8,716 bases of DNA from an uncultured Selenomonadaceae bacterium. Lineage in GTDB: Bacteria; Bacillota; Negativicutes; Selenomonadales; Selenomonadaceae. The position numbers and the translations under genes are program-made. The first letter of the stretch is position 1, and every line of letters starts with the position of its first letter. Shown here piece after piece: positions 7,610 to 8,716 of the stretch. The stretch is from contig CAJOPK010000017.1 in assembly GCA_905236255.1 (NCBI GenBank), positions 1 to 8,716 on the forward strand. The letters run 5' to 3'. A model generated the notes under the pieces. It was not told the origin of the DNA, ran no database searches, and saw only the letters and a program-made list of their open reading frames with translations.

Positions 7610-8254
7610 TCAGGTTTCGTAAGAACCGTAACGCTTTTCCAGCTTTTTGAATACCCAAGTCAATACGGCTGTCATTGCAAGGTAAAACGCACCCGCTATG
7701 ACAAAAGGTGTCATGTCAAATTCGCGCTGCACAATCGTCCGCGCCACTCTCAAAAGATCGTTCATCGCCAAAATATAAATGAGTGAGGTGTCTTTTACAA
7801 GGTTTATTGTTTCGTTTGAAATCGGCGGCAGGACAACGCGCAAAACTTGCGGGAAAATTACATGGCGCATCATTTGCCAATGTTTCAATCCCAATGCCCG
7901 CGCCGCTTCATATTGACCGCGCGGAATTGCCTGAATCCCCGCCCGGAAAATTTCCGCAAAATACGCCGCATAATTCAGAGTAAATGCCAACAATGCCGCC
8001 GCAACGTCCGGCAATTTTACCCCCACCACGGGCAGGGCGAAATATACAAACAGGAGTTGCAACATCAGCGGCGTGCCGCGCATTATCCAGACGTAAAACT
8101 CCATGAGATAACGAATCGGCGCAAATGATGAAATCCTTCCCAATGCCGCCAAACCGCCAAGCGGTAAACTCAAAATCAACGTGACAAAGAAAATTTCCAG
8201 AGTAACCTCTGCACCGCTCAAAATCAGGAGCGTCATGTCGAAAAGTTTTTCCAT
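7610..8254 (-). CDS. Polar amino acid ABC transporter permease (HisM/GlnP type)
   Basis: This inner-membrane subunit of a polar amino acid importer forms the channel with a second permease copy and couples to an ATPase. From the ATG at 8254 it has 214 residues, typical for the HisMQ/GlnP group. Hydrophobic segments lie at about 9-38, 62-78, 84-103, 157-166 and 182-202. Conserved marks are RGTPLMLQL (59-67), NYAAYFAEIFRAGI (94-107) and the cytoplasmic EAA loop, EAARALGLKHWQMMRHVIFP (116-135), which contacts the ATPase. An in-frame ATG at 8320 would add 22 residues, but it lies upstream of the promoter at 8292-8320, while the 8254 ATG has its own ribosome site. It is first in the minus-strand operon, before the amidase. 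No binding-protein or ATPase gene adjoins it, so its partners must be elsewhere. The substrate cannot be told from the sequence. Confidence 0.93.
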   Translation of the reverse strand: MEKLFDMTLLILSGAEVTLEIFFVTLILSLPLGGLAALGRISSFAPIRYLMEFYVWIMRGTPLMLQLLFVYFALPVVGVKLPDVAAALLAFTLNYAAYFAEIFRAGIQAIPRGQYEAARALGLKHWQMMRHVIFPQVLRVVLPPISNETINLVKDTSLIYILAMNDLLRVARTIVQREFDMTPFVIAGAFYLAMTAVLTWVFKKLEKRYGSYET

Positions 8255-8263
8255 TCCAAATTG

Positions 8264-8269
8264 TCCTTT
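8264..8269 (-). promoter_or_regulatory. Ribosome binding site of the permease
   Basis: AAAGGA on the minus strand lies 9 bases before the ATG at 8254. It supports this start over the in-frame ATG at 8320. Confidence 0.65.
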
Positions 8270-8291
8270 ACAGTTTTTTTTGGCGGAACTT

Positions 8292-8320
8292 ATTATACCG
8301 GTCAAAAAGTCATTTTGCAA
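8292..8320 (-). promoter_or_regulatory. Promoter of the permease-amidase operon
   Basis: On the minus strand TTGCAA (8320-8315) is followed after exactly 17 bases by a perfect TATAAT (8297-8292), as for a main vegetative sigma factor. Transcription should begin near 8285, giving a leader of about 30 bases before the permease ATG, too short for a riboswitch or T-box. An A/T-rich run just upstream (about 8319-8340) could act as an UP-like element. No other promoter of this quality was found in the gaps between the four minus-strand genes. Confidence 0.75.
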
Positions 8321-8346
8321 AAATTTTTTTCATAAAATATTCACTA

Positions 8347-8406
8347 ATTGAAGTCGGGAAAAAAATATCAAAAAACAAACATAAATTCTATTGAAGTCCG
8401 GGAAAA
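8347..8406. repeat. Direct repeat at the transketolase promoter
   Basis: ATTGAAGTCGGGAAAA at 8347-8362 recurs as ATTGAAGTCCGGGAAAA at 8390-8406, with only one inserted base. The starts are 43 bases apart, about four helical turns, so both copies could face the same side of DNA. The downstream copy contains the -35 of the transketolase promoter, while the upstream copy has no matching -10. This suits a regulator binding site, but a chance duplication is possible. Confidence 0.55.
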
Positions 8407-8419
8407 TTTTCATTATAAT
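8391..8419 (+). promoter_or_regulatory. Promoter of the transketolase gene
   Basis: TTGAAG (8391-8396) and a perfect TATAAT (8414-8419) are 17 bases apart. Transcription should begin near 8426, leaving a leader of about 47 bases. The spacer contains the 10-base palindrome GAAAATTTTC at 8402-8411. The promoter faces away from the permease promoter, with about 70 bases between the two -35 boxes. Confidence 0.75.
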
Positions 8420-8455
8420 GGCAACAAAATTCAGAACTTTCCATTTGTTTTTGGC

Positions 8456-8463
8456 AGAGGAGG
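8456..8463 (+). promoter_or_regulatory. Ribosome binding site of the transketolase gene
   Basis: AGAGGAGG lies 9 bases before the ATG at 8473 and is a near-ideal site. It fixes the start of the partial gene at the window edge. Confidence 0.8.
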
Positions 8464-8472
8464 AATATTTCC

Positions 8473-8716
8473 ATGACACCCGAAGAGAAAAAGAAATTGG
8501 AACTTTTCGCCGTTGACGTGCGCGAAGGCATCGTCAAAGCAACACACGCCGCAAAAAGCGGTCATCCCGGCGGCTCACTTTCCGCAACCGAATATTACAC
8601 CTATCTTTACAACAAAGAAATGCGCGTCGATCCGAAAAATCCGAAAGATCCGAATCGCGATCGTTTTGTTTTGTCGAAAGGTCATTGTGCGCCCGGACTT
8701 TATGCGACGCTTGCAA
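8473..8716 (+). CDS. Transketolase, N-terminal subunit (partial, runs off the window)
   Basis: This is the thiamine-diphosphate-binding half of a split transketolase, which moves two-carbon units between sugar phosphates in the non-oxidative pentose phosphate pathway. The first 81 codons are present. They read MTPEEKKKLELFAVDVREG, then SGHPGGSLSATEYYTYLYN (29-47) and DRFVLSKGHCAPGLYATLA (63-81). The GGSLS sequence after SGHP is typical of the split N-terminal subunits; full-length transketolases usually have GAPMG there. The His residues of SGHP and KGH are the usual active-site ones. The C-terminal subunit gene is expected directly downstream, outside the window. The start follows a strong ribosome site and a good promoter. 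It is divergent from the permease operon and has no functional tie to it that can be seen. Confidence 0.93.
   Translation, partial: MTPEEKKKLELFAVDVREGIVKATHAAKSGHPGGSLSATEYYTYLYNKEMRVDPKNPKDPNRDRFVLSKGHCAPGLYATLA

Noticed and set aside
8255..8320. N-terminal extension of the permease starting at the ATG at 8320
   Set aside because: The extension overlaps the -35 and -10 boxes at 8292-8320 and would not be transcribed from that promoter. The added residues are not membrane-like, while the ATG at 8254 has its own ribosome site.

Overview
The window looks like ordinary chromosomal DNA from an anaerobic Firmicute-type bacterium of moderate to low G+C. Features that point this way are a split-type transketolase N-terminal subunit, a radical SAM protein fused to a DUF2344-type domain, strong AGGAGG-like ribosome sites, two TTG starts and consensus sigma-A-like promoters. 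The AMIN-plus-Amidase_3 architecture of the cell-wall amidase and a secreted protein with two cysteines would suit the diderm Negativicutes, but that placement is a guess from general familiarity. No mobile element, CRISPR array, tRNA or rRNA was seen.

Layout. Plus strand, 32-3079: uvrB (excision-repair helicase subunit), then azlC and azlD, which overlap by 11 bases and encode a two-component branched-chain amino acid exporter. Minus strand, 8254 down to 3097: a probable four-gene operon. It runs from an amino acid ABC transporter permease to an AMIN/Amidase_3 peptidoglycan amidase, an unrecognised 201-residue secreted protein, and an 865-residue radical SAM/DUF2344 fusion. Gaps inside this operon are 18, 20 and 47 bases. 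azlD and the radical SAM gene converge with only 17 bases between them. Plus strand, 8473 to the window end: the start of a transketolase N-terminal subunit gene, divergent from the permease operon.

The 218-base divergent region (8255-8472) holds two good promoters facing opposite ways. It also holds a near-perfect direct repeat, one copy of which overlaps the -35 of the transketolase promoter. The permease promoter shows that the permease starts at 8254, not at the upstream in-frame ATG.

The genes do not form one pathway: repair, amino acid efflux, amino acid uptake, wall hydrolysis and the pentose phosphate pathway sit side by side. No clear undescribed system was found. The most open questions are the secreted protein of unknown family, the radical SAM fusion lying in an envelope operon away from its usual RNase G/ribosomal-protein context, the permease without visible partner subunits, and the repeat at the transketolase promoter.
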